This document shows positions 1 to 11,600 of a DNA stretch of 64,000 nt, piece after piece (positions within the stretch are counted from its first letter, which is position 1; every line of letters begins with the position of its first letter). This DNA comes from Poriferisodalis sp963663635 (GTDB taxonomy: Bacteria; Actinomycetota; Acidimicrobiia; Acidimicrobiales; Poriferisodalaceae). Where the stretch lies: positions 46,708 through 110,707 of the forward strand of contig CAXXMY010000018.1 in NCBI GenBank assembly GCA_963663635.2, written 5' to 3'. The notes under the pieces were generated by a model, which made no database searches, was not told where the DNA came from, and saw nothing but the letters and a program-made list of their open reading frames with translations. The translations under genes were made by a program, and so were the position numbers.

Positions 1-77
1 AACGCTGCCCACAAGACCACCCCAACCGGGGCTGGAAAACCAAACCAATGAGTCACCAACAAAGCCAGAGCGGTTCA
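1..77 (+). mobile_element. Right end of an IS3-type element (partial)
   Basis: The last 22 bases (ending in GAGCGGTTCA at 77) match the right terminus of the IS3 element that ends at 23761, while the sequence just inside differs, so this is a related but distinct copy. Positions 1-51 read as a short carboxyl-terminal coding tail ending in TGA. IS3 elements typically end in CA, as here. The rest of the element lies outside the window. Confidence 0.55.
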
Positions 78-165
78 CACACCCCAACAACCCGACGCGA
101 CCCCAACCCGACACCGACCCGCAAATCCCGCGCTCACCAAAGGCCAATCGGTGGATTCAGGCTAA
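78..165 (-). repeat. Dispersed intergenic repeat, inverted partner at 63255-63345
   Basis: The reverse complement of this stretch aligns along most of its length with the sequence just downstream of the gene ending at 63254. Shared blocks include AGCCTGAATCCACCGATT and GGGTTGGGGTCGCG. The right copy contains a strong hairpin. It abuts the IS3 end at 77, so the IS may have inserted into it. It could be a terminator-associated extragenic repeat. Confidence 0.5.
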
Positions 166-480
166 GAGGCCGCGCGGATAGGTGGAGCGGTTTTCGGCGT
201 GTGCCGGGTGCCGTAACCAGCAGGCTGACAAAGCTGCTGGTCGGAGGATTGAGCCATCATGCGTCATCAAGCGCGTTTCCGCAGGTCAGTGCCTATCCGC
301 TAACGCTCTAAGTGAATGTGCTGGTCGTCTGTGCTCGGATCGAATTGCCGGGCACCGAAACGGTCTAGGCGTGAACGGTATCTCCTCAGGCATAGGCTGA
401 CGGTGTCATGCACAAACGGAGCATTCTGAGAGCTTCAGTGAGGCGCCCAGAAGATATGCTGGGAATGTTTCGGAGGAATA
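166..480. other. Upstream region of the LRR gene
   Basis: No coding region could be supported here; the short open frames lack family features and compositional support. The stretch presumably carries the promoter of the LRR gene. A ribosome-binding site GGAGGA lies at 472-477, immediately before a TTG start at 481. Confidence 0.4.
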
Positions 481-2611
481 TTGCGGAAGCGGGCCACGCC
501 AACTGCGCTCAAGCTCCTCTCGGTCGTGACCGCGATGGCAGTTGGGCTGACGATCAGCGTCAGCCATGCGGCGGGGCAGACTTCCGTCGGTTGCGACAAC
601 GGCGACTGCGGTCCCTGACCCTGCGGGCTATGCCGCGCTCGTCAATGACTGCAAGGCCCTGCTGGCTTCGAGGACGGCTCTGACGGGCAACGCGCGGGTG
701 AACTGGTCTGCACGAACGGCGATCGCTGCGTGGGAGGGAGTCACTGTCTCCGGAGGCCGGGTTGTCGCTCTGGAGATCTCCGGACAGGAACTGAACGGTT
801 CGCTGCCCCCGCACCTCGGCAGCCTCGATGCGCTCACCGCACTCGACCTCAGCGACAACGAACTCACTGGCGCGTTGCCCGCGCACCTCGGGAACCTCGC
901 GTCGCTGTCGACGCTGGACCTCAGTGGGAATGGTCTCACCGGCGCAATTCCGGTGCAGCTCGGTTTGGCGACCTCGCTCACGACGCTCGATCTGAGCGGC
1001 AATCAGCTCTCAGGCACGATCCCGACGCAATTGAGCTTGCTGACCTCGCTCACGACGCTCGATCTGAGCGGCAATCAGCTCTCAGGCACGATCCCTGCTC
1101 ACATCGGACATGTCGCCGGGCTTGAGGCGCTGGACATCAGTGGCAACAGGCTCACCGGCAAGATGCCCGACACCATTGGCCTGCTGAGCGCATTGCGCAC
1201 CCTCGACCTGAGCGACAACCGCCTCAGCGGAGACATCACGACGTCGTTTCTTCCATCGACCCCGCTCTCGACAATCGACCTCAGCGGCAACAGGCTCACC
1301 GGCAGGATCAAGGCACAACTGTTCTTCCTCGCGCAGTTGAGGTCGCTCGACCTGAGCGACAACCAGCTGAGCGGCTGGATACCACCCTTCCAGCGGCCGT
1401 ACCCGCCGCTTGAGTTCCTCAGCCTGAGCGACAATCATCTGACCGGCGAGTTTTCCGCGAGCCTCGGGCAGCTCAACGGCTTGGCGACGCTGCGACTGGC
1501 GGGAAACAAGTTCACGGGCTGCATCCCGGAGTCGCTGCAGACCATCGCAGACAACGACATCGTGTCGGGCGGGCTGTGGATCTGCGGCACAGAGCCTCCA
1601 GTTCGTCCAAGGCCTCCGGTGCGCACAGGACCAGGTGGCGGCGGCGGCGGCGGCGATGAAGGCGATGAAGGCGGCGAAGTCACGATCATCGTGGCGAATG
1701 GCTGGAGCCCGCCCGACATCGGTGTTGCGGCGGCACTCGCCGCGCGCACGCCCGATTCCGCCGTCCTGTACACGCACCCCGACCATGTGCCGGCCGGTGT
1801 GGTGAATCTGCTTGCCGGTCTCAGCGTCGCACGCGTCGTCGTGGTCGGCGGCGCGGCGGCCGTCGGCGAGCAGACCGTGCAGGCACTGACCCACGCAGCC
1901 AAGAACGCGCGCACCGACCGCGTCGCCGGCATCGATCGCGTCAGCACCGCGGTCGATGCCGCGCGGAGCGCGCTGAGCTCTGCGGCGCGCAGCACGATCA
2001 TCGTGGCGAATGGCTGGAGCCCGCCCGACATCGGTGTTGCAGCGGCACTCGCCGCGCGCACGCCCGATTCCGCCGTCCTGTACACACACCCCGACCATGT
2101 GCCGGCCGGTGTGGTGAATCTGCTTGCCGGTCTCAGCGTCGCACGCGTCGTGGTGGTCGGCGGCGCGGCGGCCGTCGGCGAGCAGACCGTGCAGGCACTG
2201 ACCCACGCAGCCAAGAACGCGCGCACCGACCGCGTCGCCGGCATCGATCGCGTCAGCACCGCGGTCGATGCCGCACGGAGCGCGCTGAGCTCTGCGGCGC
2301 GCAGCACGATCATCGTGGCGAATGGCTGGAGCCCGCCCGACATCGGTGTTGCAGCGGCACTCGCCGCGCGCACGCCCGATTCCGCCGTCCTGTACACACA
2401 CCTTGGCATGCTCGCAGACGCAGTTGTCGCGCTGTTGCGGTCGGAGGCGCCCGCAGTCGTGCGCATTGTGGGCGGCAATGCGGCCGTGCCGGCACACATC
2501 AAGGACGCGATCAAGGCGATCCTGCCCGACGGCGCCCGCGTCATCCGCTATTCGGGCCCAACGCGCACCTCCACGGCGATAGCTGTGGCCCGTCTCAGCC
2601 TGCAGTCCTGA
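481..2611 (+). pseudogene. Secreted LRR protein with three C-terminal CWB2 repeats, one frameshift after the signal peptide
   Basis: A TTG start at 481, preceded by GGAGGA, opens a frame with a clear signal peptide (basic start RKRATPTA, hydrophobic LLSVVTAMAVGLTISV, cleavage near SHAAG). That frame stops at about 617. The mature protein continues in another frame from about 605 to 2611. Removing one G near 604 (GGCGACT to GGCACT) fuses the frames as CDNGTAVPDPAGYAALVNDC, so one indel separates the export signal from the rest. Then follow about ten 24-residue plant-type LRRs (LxxLDLSGNxLSGxIPxxL), a Gly-rich linker and three CWB2 repeats of 104 residues. CWB2 repeats are thought to attach proteins to the actinobacterial or clostridial wall; LRRs usually bind protein ligands. 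An ATG at 566 would give an unexported protein. The indel may be a sequencing error. Confidence 0.75.
1681..2400 (+). repeat. 312-bp tandem repeat inside the LRR gene
   Basis: Units begin at about 1681, 1993 and 2305. The first two are almost identical over their whole 312 bp (104 codons, one CWB2 module each). The third matches for about the first 95 bp and then diverges. This indicates a recent in-frame duplication of a wall-binding module. A smaller exact 72-bp (24-codon) duplication of one LRR occurs around 969-1093. Confidence 0.85.
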
Positions 2612-2686
2612 TCTTGCTGCACGGTCGGGACGGCCGAACACCCGCCAACTCCATGAGGTGACGGTGACCTGATGTCGGCAGCGCCG

Positions 2687-5600
2687 CTATTGGTAGACCG
2701 GTTCCATGTCGGCGTAGCGATTCCGCGGCTGGAAGACGCGGATGTAGTCAACGGCGAGTCTTGCTTCGTTCGTAGCGAACTCAGCGGTCATATTCTGATT
2801 CCACGCTCCCAGATCGATGCGAGCCGGCACATGCGCGATTCCGAGGCGCTCCAACACGGAGTCTGCGTCGCCGTGCACCAGATGTTCGAAATACTTGTCC
2901 TTGGCCGGGCTTCGCAATGTCCATCGACGGCCCCATCTGTTGTATTCAGCAACTTCAATCCGGAGCGCTCGAACTGTGCTGAAGCTGGGATCAACCTCAT
3001 CGATTTGCCACGAATGCCGGTAACCGCGCGGTGTCCATTCCAGTCCAAGCGTAATATTCAATTCCAAGTCAGGAGGATCCGTGCACAATCTGCTGGCTAG
3101 ACTTGAGCACCTTGATGCCGTATGTGCCGTAGCAGAAGGAAAGAGCAATGGCTGTCCTGCGTCCTTTAATGGCTGGCTCGAGGCTTATTCGATCAATGCC
3201 TCCGAGGTACTCCTTGGGCACACCGGAGTTGAGATACTGATGCATGATGCAACGACCGTTACCATCGACGCACTCGAACATGTCGACTTCGTGCGAGAGG
3301 TTCGTGGTGGCGCTTTCTACGTCATCAATGTCGATTCCGTACGTGTTCAACCACCACTTTCGGGATTGTGTGGCGTCGCCCGTGATCATATTGAAGTTGG
3401 TGTACTGGCCGTATTCGTGCATGCGGGTCTTGAATCGCACCTCGAGGTAGCCGTACTTGAATTCGAGCAATCCTGAGCTCTGCATGCCTGTCGAGGAGCA
3501 TGTCCAGCTGCTGGTCATGAAGAATGTCCCATCGATGACTCCATCGCACGGGGTGCCGTTGGCATCGGTTGAGCCGCAGACGTCGAGGCGTATGGCCCAT
3601 ACCGATCGCCGCAGCCCGGCAAGGTTCTGGCAGGGTGTCAAGTCTGCGTTGCTGTCGAATTCCTCTCTGAACACGAGCTCGTAGTTGTCTTCGTCCTGGA
3701 CGAGGTTCAGGGTGTCATCGAGCAAGTCCGCGGCCGAGTCGACGGTGGGTCTGGGTGGGAGCTTCTCGCCGTTGAAGATGCAGTTGAATCGCTCTCGGTT
3801 CCTTTCCGGATAGTCGGAGCAGTCCACGACTGGATCCGGGGGTCGTACGATCACATCCCGGTACGCCTTGTGCCGCTCTGCTGTGGCTGCGGCAGCGATC
3901 GTCGCTCGCTGAACAGGGTAGTCGGCCATGCTGGGCCAAGCGCGGTAGCGGTTGGTGGACTTGTCGATGTCGGCGTGCATATACAGCCAACCGCTCGTCG
4001 GTTTCGCTTTGATCTCGAGATCGCGGCATGCCTGCGTGGTGAGCGTCGTGACGATGTCGGGGTGCCAGCAAAATTGCTTTGACGACTTGTCGGGAAGGTA
4101 TTCGACGGAGAATTCGAGTTCGCTGTTGTCGATATTGCTCGAATCGATGCGAACAGCTTCGAAGAAATAGGTGGCCTGGGGCGGCGACCTCTCAAGGTCA
4201 TACGGCAAGTTCACTGATTCGAAGTCGAAGTCCGAATCGTCGCGGCCGTAGATGAACGTGTTCGGCGCGAGCTGCAGCTCGTCTTGTGTGTGCGCGATGG
4301 TTGTGGCTGCTTCGGTGGTGAACGTCGCGGATCGAGTGGCGGCTGTCGGATATGCGGGGTCCAGCGAGCCCTGAACGCTGTAGTGCGCGGACGGGCTGAG
4401 CCCGAACAGGATGATCTGTGCGGTTCCATCGGTGACGGCGGTCGAGATGCTGATCCAGTCGCGTGCGCCGGTGGCGGTGGCGAGGCGATAGCGGACGTGT
4501 GCGTTGATCGGGCCGGCGCCTTGGTCGGCGACGGAGATGTCGAGGGTCGCGCTGGTCGCGGTCGTCGTTGCTGCGCTGAGAGTGCCGAAGGCGGGCAGCG
4601 GGGGCCCGTCTCGGGTTTGGGCGTCTCGGGTTCCGTCTCGGGTTTGGGTGTCTCTGGTGCCGAACGCGGGCTGGTCGGAGGTGTCGCGTGTCGCGGCGGA
4701 GCCGTCGAGGGGGGGCTGGGCGACCGGTGTGGGGGGTTGGGGCTGGGGCGGCAGATGCGGTAGGTCGCGTGTGACGGTGAGGACGTAGATTCGGTTGGCG
4801 GCGGGGTCCTCGGCGGTGACGCGTACTCGCAGGGTGTTGTCGCCGGTAACGAGCGCGACTTGGTGCCCGTCCTGGCTGGGGTCGGCGTCTGGGGGATCGA
4901 GTATTTCTGCGACGGCGCGGGGGTCGGCGGGGGCGGCGCGGATGGTGGTGTGATCGAGGGCGAATGCTGCGGCGGCTTGGTAGTCGAGGGTGCCGGCGGC
5001 GGGAGGCCGGTCCAGAGCGAGTCCCGTGAGGGTCAGAGCGGACAGCGCTGTGTCGGTTGCGGGCAGGGTGCTGTTGGCGACGGGGTGCTGGGCGAGCGCG
5101 GCGGCGTTGTTGGCTGAGGTGTCGCGCAGCGGGCCTTGGGCAGGCGCGGAGTAGCTGACGGCGACGGTGTCGGCGGCGCGGACGGATTCGTGCAGCGTGA
5201 GGGTGACGGTGTCGGCGTCGACGTCGACATGTGCGACAGCGGCGGCTCGCGTTGTTTGGGTGCGTGCGTCGGTGACGGCGACGGCGAACGCACCCAGCGG
5301 CGGGACCGAGCCGGCGTCGAGCGTCTCGCTGTAGGCGAGCGTGAGCTGGTCGCCGGCAGCGGCAGCCGTTGTGAGCCTGGGCGGCGCGGTCTCGTGACGG
5401 CGGGTGACCGCCACGGTGTAGGCATGGGCGGTGTCGGCGTCCTCAGCGGTGACGGTGACCGTGATGGTGTTTGGGCCCCCGATGAGGTCGACTTGAAATC
5501 CTGGCGTTGGGCTGGCGTCGTCCGGCGTGATCGACACGACCGCGCGCTGGTCGACCGGGGTTGCGGTGACGGTGGTGACCGCGACAAGGCCCGCGACGTC

Positions 5601-8600
5601 GGCTGTGTACTCGAACGAGGCCGGCGAGAATGCCGGGCGGGTGTCGACATCGCTCAGGACGAGGCTGTCGAGGGACGCTTCGGCGGCGGGTGCGGTCGTG
5701 TTCGCTGCCCGGTGCCCGCTCAGGCGCGCGGCCTGGTTGCCGGCGAGGTCCGCGATCGCGTCGGATGCGGGTGCCTGGTAGGTGACGGTGACGGTGTCGC
5801 GGTGGCGGCCCGCACTGTCCAGCGAGAGCTGCACCGAATCGTCTTCGATCGACACGCCGGTCACCGGCACCGACCGGGCCGCAGAGGTCACGGCGTCAGC
5901 GATTCGCACCGAGAACGCCGCAGGGGCGGGCTCCGAGCCGGCGTCGAGCGGCTCGTCGTAGCTCAGCACCAGCACGTCGCCGTCGATCCGCGCCGAGGTC
6001 AAGGTCGGCGCGACCGTCTCGGGGAGGCGTGTCACGGTCACGACATAGGCGGCGGTGGCGGTCTGGTCCTCCGCGGTGACGGTCACGGTGATGGTGTTGG
6101 CTCCCACCGACAGCGGCACCTGATGGCCGTCAGCGACCGTGTCGAAGTCCTCTGGCGCCGTGGCCGCCGTCGCGTGGCCGTCCGCCGCTGACGCTGTCAC
6201 CGTCACCGCGGCCGTCGTGTTGGGCACCGTCGCCGCATAGGTCAGCACGTCGGCAGCAAAAGCAGGCACCAGCACCGTGCCCGACAACGACAGGCCTCCC
6301 AGCATCGCATCCGCGGACCGCTGCGTGGACAGGCGCAGCGGCGGGTCGGTCCAGCCGCTGTCGCCGTCGTCGTTGGCGGCGCGCACAGCGATCTCGTACT
6401 CGGTGCCGACGTCGAGGCTCCCGAGGGTGGCACGGGTGACTGACAGGTCCTGGGGGCCGTCGTGCCACCCGGTGCTGCCGGTCGCGCGGTAGCGCACGTC
6501 ATAGCTCGACACCGGCGGGCCGCCGCCCACTGCGGGCACTTCCCAAGTGACGGTGATCGAGTCCCTCGCGGCGGCGCTGCGGCGCGGCTCGGGCACTGCG
6601 GGGACCTCGGCGACGTTGGACAGCGTGACGGTCACCTGCGCGGTGGCCCACATCGGCGGGCTGCCGTCATCGGTCGCGACCACCGAGAACTGGTACTGCG
6701 ACTTCGTCTCGAAGTCATAGTCGTGACCGGCCGCAGTGCTGATCTGCCCGCTGGACACGTCGATCGCGAACGCCGACCCGTCCGCGCCGTGCAGCGAATA
6801 GGTCAGCTTGTGGCCTTGGTCGGCATCGGTGGCTGTCACCGCAGCACCCAGCGCCGTGCCGCCCGGCGAATTCTCCGCCAGCGGCCTCGACACCGGCCCC
6901 GCAGCGAACGCCGGCGCCGTATTGGCTGCACGCGTCACGGTCACGACATAGGCGGCGGTGGCGGTCTGGTCCTCCGCGGTGACGGTCACGGTGATGGTGT
7001 TGGCTCCCACCGACAGCGGCACCTGATGGCCATCAGCGACCGTGTCGAAGTCCTCTGGCGCCGTGGCCGCCGTCGCGTGGCCGTCAGCCGCTGACGCTGT
7101 CACCGTCACCGCGGCCGTCGTGTTGGGCACCGTCGCCGCATAGGTCAGCACGTCGGCAGCAAAAGCAGGCACCAGCACCGTGCCCGACAACGACAGGGCT
7201 CCCAGCATCGCATCCGCGGACCGCTGCGTGGACAGGCGCAGCGGCGGGTCGGTCCAGCCGCTGTCGCCGTCGGCGTTGGCGGCGCGCACAGCGATCTCGT
7301 ACTCGGTGCCGACGTCGAGGCTCCCGAGGGTGGCACGGGTGACGGACAGGCCCTGGGGGCCGTCGTGCCACCCGGTGCTGCCGGTCGCGCGGTAGCGCAC
7401 GTCATAGCTCGACACCGGCGGGCCGCCGCCCACTGCGGGCACTTCCCAAGTGACGGTGATCGAGTCCCTCGCGGCGGCGCTGCGGCGCGGCTCGGGCACT
7501 GCGGGGACCTCGGCGACGTTGGACAGCGTGACGGTCACCTGCGCGGTGGCCGACATCGGCGGGCTGCCGTCATCGGTCGCGACCACCGAGAACTGGTACT
7601 GCGACTTCTTCTCGAAGTCATAGTCGTGACCAGACGCAGTGCTGATCTGCCCGCTGGACGCGTCGATCGCGAACGCCGACCCGTCCGCGCCGTGCAGCGA
7701 ATAGGTCAGCTCCTGGCCTTGGTCGGCATCGGTGGCTGTCACCGCAGCACCCAGCGCCGTGCCGCCCGGCGAATTCTCCGCCAGCGGCCTCGACACCGGC
7801 CCCGCAGCGAACGCCGGCGCCGTATTGGCTGCACGCGTCACGGTCACGACATAGGCGGCGGTGGCCGTGCGGTCCTCCGCGGTGACGGTGACCGTGATGG
7901 TGTTTGTGCCCCCGATGAGGTCGACTTGAAATCCTGGCGTTGGGCTGGCGTCGTCCGGCGTGATCGACACGACCGCGCGCTGGTCGACCGGGGTTGCGGT
8001 GACGGTGGTGACCGCGACAAGGCCCGCGACGTCGGCTGTGTACTCGAACGAGGCCGGCGAGAATGCCGGGTGGGTGTCGACATCGCTCAGGACGAGGCTT
8101 TTGAGGGACGCTTCGGCGGCGGGTGCGGTCGTGTTCGCTGCCCGGTGCCCGCTGCAGGCGCGCGGCCTGGTTGCCGGCGAGGTCCGCGATCGCGTCGGAT
8201 GCGGGTGCCTGGTAGGTGACGGTGACGGTGTCGCGGTGGCGGCCCGCACTGTCCAGCGAGAGCTGCACCGAATCGTCTTCGATCGACACGCCGGTCACCG
8301 GCACCGACCGGGCCGCAGAGGTCACGGCGTCAGCGATTCGCACCGAGAACGCCGCAGGGGCGGGCTCCGAGCCGGCGTCGAGCGGCTCGTCGTAGCTCAG
8401 CACCAGCACGTCGCCGTCGATCCGCGCCGAGGTCAAGGTCGGCGCGACCGTCTCGGGGAGGCGTGTCACGGTCACGACGTAGGCGGCGGTGGCGGTCTGG
8501 TCCTCCGCGGTGACGGTCACGGTGATGGTGTTGGCTCCCACCGACAGCGGCACCTGATGGCCGTCAGCGACCGTGTCGAAGTCCTCTGGCGCCGTGGCCG

Positions 8601-11600
8601 CCGTCGCGTGGCCGTCCGCCGCTGACGCTGTCACCGTCACCGCGGCCGTCGTGTTGGGCACCGTCGCCGCATAGGTCAGCACGTCGGCAGCAAAAGCAGG
8701 CACCAGCACCGTGCCCGACAACGACAGGGCTCCCAGCATCGCATCCGCGGACCGCTGCGTGGACAGGCGCAGCGGCGGGTCGGTCCAGCCGCTGTCGCCG
8801 TCGTCGTTGGCGGCGCGCACAGCGATCTCGTACTCGGTGCCGACGTCGAGGCTCCCGAGGGTGGCACGGGTGACGGTCAGGTCCTGGGGGCCGTCGTGCC
8901 ACCCGGTGCTGCCGGTCGCGCGGTAGCGCACGTCATAGCTCGACACCGGCGGGCCGCCGCCCACTGCGGGCACTGCCCAAGTGACGGTGATCGAGTCCCT
9001 CGCGGCGGCGCTGCGGCGCGGCTCGGGCACTGCGGGGACCTCGGCGACGTTGGACAGCGTGACGGTCACCTGCGCGGTGGCCCACATCGGCGGGCTGCCG
9101 TCATCGGTCGCGACCACCGAGAACTGGTACTGCGACTTCGTCTCGAAGTCATAGTCGTGACCGGCCGCAGTGCTGATCTGCCCGCTGGACACGTCGATCG
9201 CGAACGCCGACCCGTCCGCGCCGTGCAGCGAATAGGTCAGCTTGTGGCCTTGGTCGGCATCGGTGGCTGTCACCGCAGCACCCAGCGCCGTGCCGCCCGG
9301 CGAATTCTCCGCCAGCGGCCTCGACACCGGCCCCGCAGCGAACCCCGGCGCCGTATTGGCTGCACGCGTCACGGTCACGACATAGGCGGCGGTGGCGGTC
9401 TGGTCCTCCGCGGTGACGGTCACGGTGATGGTGTTGGCTCCCACCGACAACGGCACCACATGACCGTCGGCGGCTGTGTCGAACGCCCCCGGCGCCGTGG
9501 CCGCCGTCGCGTTGTCGTCCGCCGCTGACGCTGTCACCGTCACCGCGGCCGTCGTGTTGGGCACCGTCGCCGCATAGGCCAGCACGTCGGCAGCAAAAGC
9601 AGGCACCAGCACCGTGCCCGACAACGACAGGGCTCCCAGCATCGCATCCGCGGACCGCTGCGTGGACAGGCGCAGCGGCGGGTCGGTCCAGCCGCTGTCG
9701 CCGTCGGCGTTGGCGGCGCGCACAGCGATCTCGTACTCGGTGCCGACGTCGAGGCTCCCGAGGGTGGCACGGGTGACGGACAGGTCCTGGGGGCCGTCGT
9801 GCCACACGGCGCTGCCGGTCGCGCGGTAGCGCACGTCATAGCTCGACACCGGCGGGCCGCCGCCCACTGCGGGCACTTCCCAAGTGACGGTGATCGAGTC
9901 CCTCGCGGCGGCGCTGCGGCGCGGCTCGGGCACTGCGGGGACCTCGGCGACGTTGGACAGCGTGACGGTCACCTGCGCGGTGGCCCACATCGGCGGGCTG
10001 CCGTCATCGGTCGCGACCACCGAGAACTGGTACTGCGACTTCGTCTCGAAGTCATAGTCGTGACCGGCCGCAGTGCTGATCTGCCCGCTGGACACGTCGA
10101 TCGCGAACGCCGACCCGTCCGCGCCGTGCAGCGAATAGGTCAGCTCCTGGCCTTGGTCGGCATCGGTGGCTGTCACCGCAGCACCCAGCGCCGTGCCGCC
10201 CGGCGAATTCTCCGCCAGCGGCCTCGACACCGGCCCCGCAGCGAACGCCGGCGCCGTATTGGCTGCACGCGTCACGGTCACGACATAGGCGGCGGTGGCC
10301 GTGCGGTCCTCCGCGGTGACGGTGACCGTGATGGTGTTTGTGCCCCCGATGAGGTCGACTTGAAATCCTGGCGTTGGGCTGGCGTCGTCCGGCGTGATCG
10401 ACACGACCGCGCGCTGGTCGACCGGGGTTGCGGTGACGGTGGTGACCGCGACAAGGCCCGCGACGTCGGCTGTGTACTCGAACGAGGCCGGCGAGAATGC
10501 CGGGTGGGTGTCGACATCGCTCAGGACGAGGCTTTTGAGGGACGCTTCGGCGGCGGGTGCGGTCGTGTTCGCTGCCCGGTGCCCGCAGGCGCGCGGCCTG
10601 GTTGCCGGCGAGGTCCGCGATCGCGTCGGATGCGGGTGCCTGGTAGGTGACGGTGACGGTGTCGCGGTGGCGGCCCGCACTGTCCAGCGAGAGCTGCACC
10701 GAATCGTCTTCGATCGACACGCCGGTCACCGGCACCGACCGGGCCGCAGAGGTCACGGCGTCAGCGATTCGCACCGAGAACGCCGCAGGGGCGGGCTTCG
10801 AGCCGGCGTCGAGCGGCTCGTCGTAGCTCAGCACCAGCACGTCGCCGTCATCCGCGCCGAGGTCAAGGTCGGCGCGACCGTCTCGGGGAGGCGTGTCACG
10901 GTCACGACGTAGGCGGCCGTCTGGTCCTCCGCGGTGACGGTCACGGTGATGGTGTTGGCTCCCACCGACAGCGGCACCTGATGGCCGTCAGCGACCGTGT
11001 CGAAGTCCTCTGGCGCCGTGGCCGCCGTCGCGTGGTCGTCCGCCGCTGACGCTGTCACCGTCACCGCGGCCGTCGTGTTGGGCACCGTCGCCGCATAGGT
11101 CAGCACGTCGGCAGCAAAAGCAGGCACCAGCACCGTGCCCGACAACGACAGGGCTCCCAGCATCGCATTCGCGGACCGCTGCGTGGACAGGCGCAGCGGC
11201 GGGTCGGTCCAGCCGCTGTCGCCGTCGTCGTTGGCGGCGCGCACAGCGATCTCGTACTCGGTGCCGACGTCGAGGCTCCCGAGGGTGGCACGGGTGACGG
11301 TCAGGTCCTGGGGGCCGTCGTGCCACCCGGTGCTGCCGGTCGCGCGGTAGCGCACGTCATAGCTCGACACCGGCGGGCCGCCGCCCACTGCGGGCACTGC
11401 CCAAGTGACGGTGATCGAGTCCCTCGCGGCGGCGCTGCGGCGCGGCTCGGGCACTGCGGGGACCTCGGCGACGTTGGACAGCGTGACGGTCACCTGCGCG
11501 GTGGCCCACATCGGCGGGCTGCCGTCATCGGTCGCGACCACCGAGAACTGGTACTGCGACTTCGTCTCGAAGTCATAGTCGTGACCGGCCGCAGTGCTGA

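Noticed and set aside
1082..2641. Long antisense open frame over the LRR gene
   Set aside because: It is a shadow of a repetitive high-GC gene; its translation only mirrors the CWB2 and LRR repeats and has no domain of its own.
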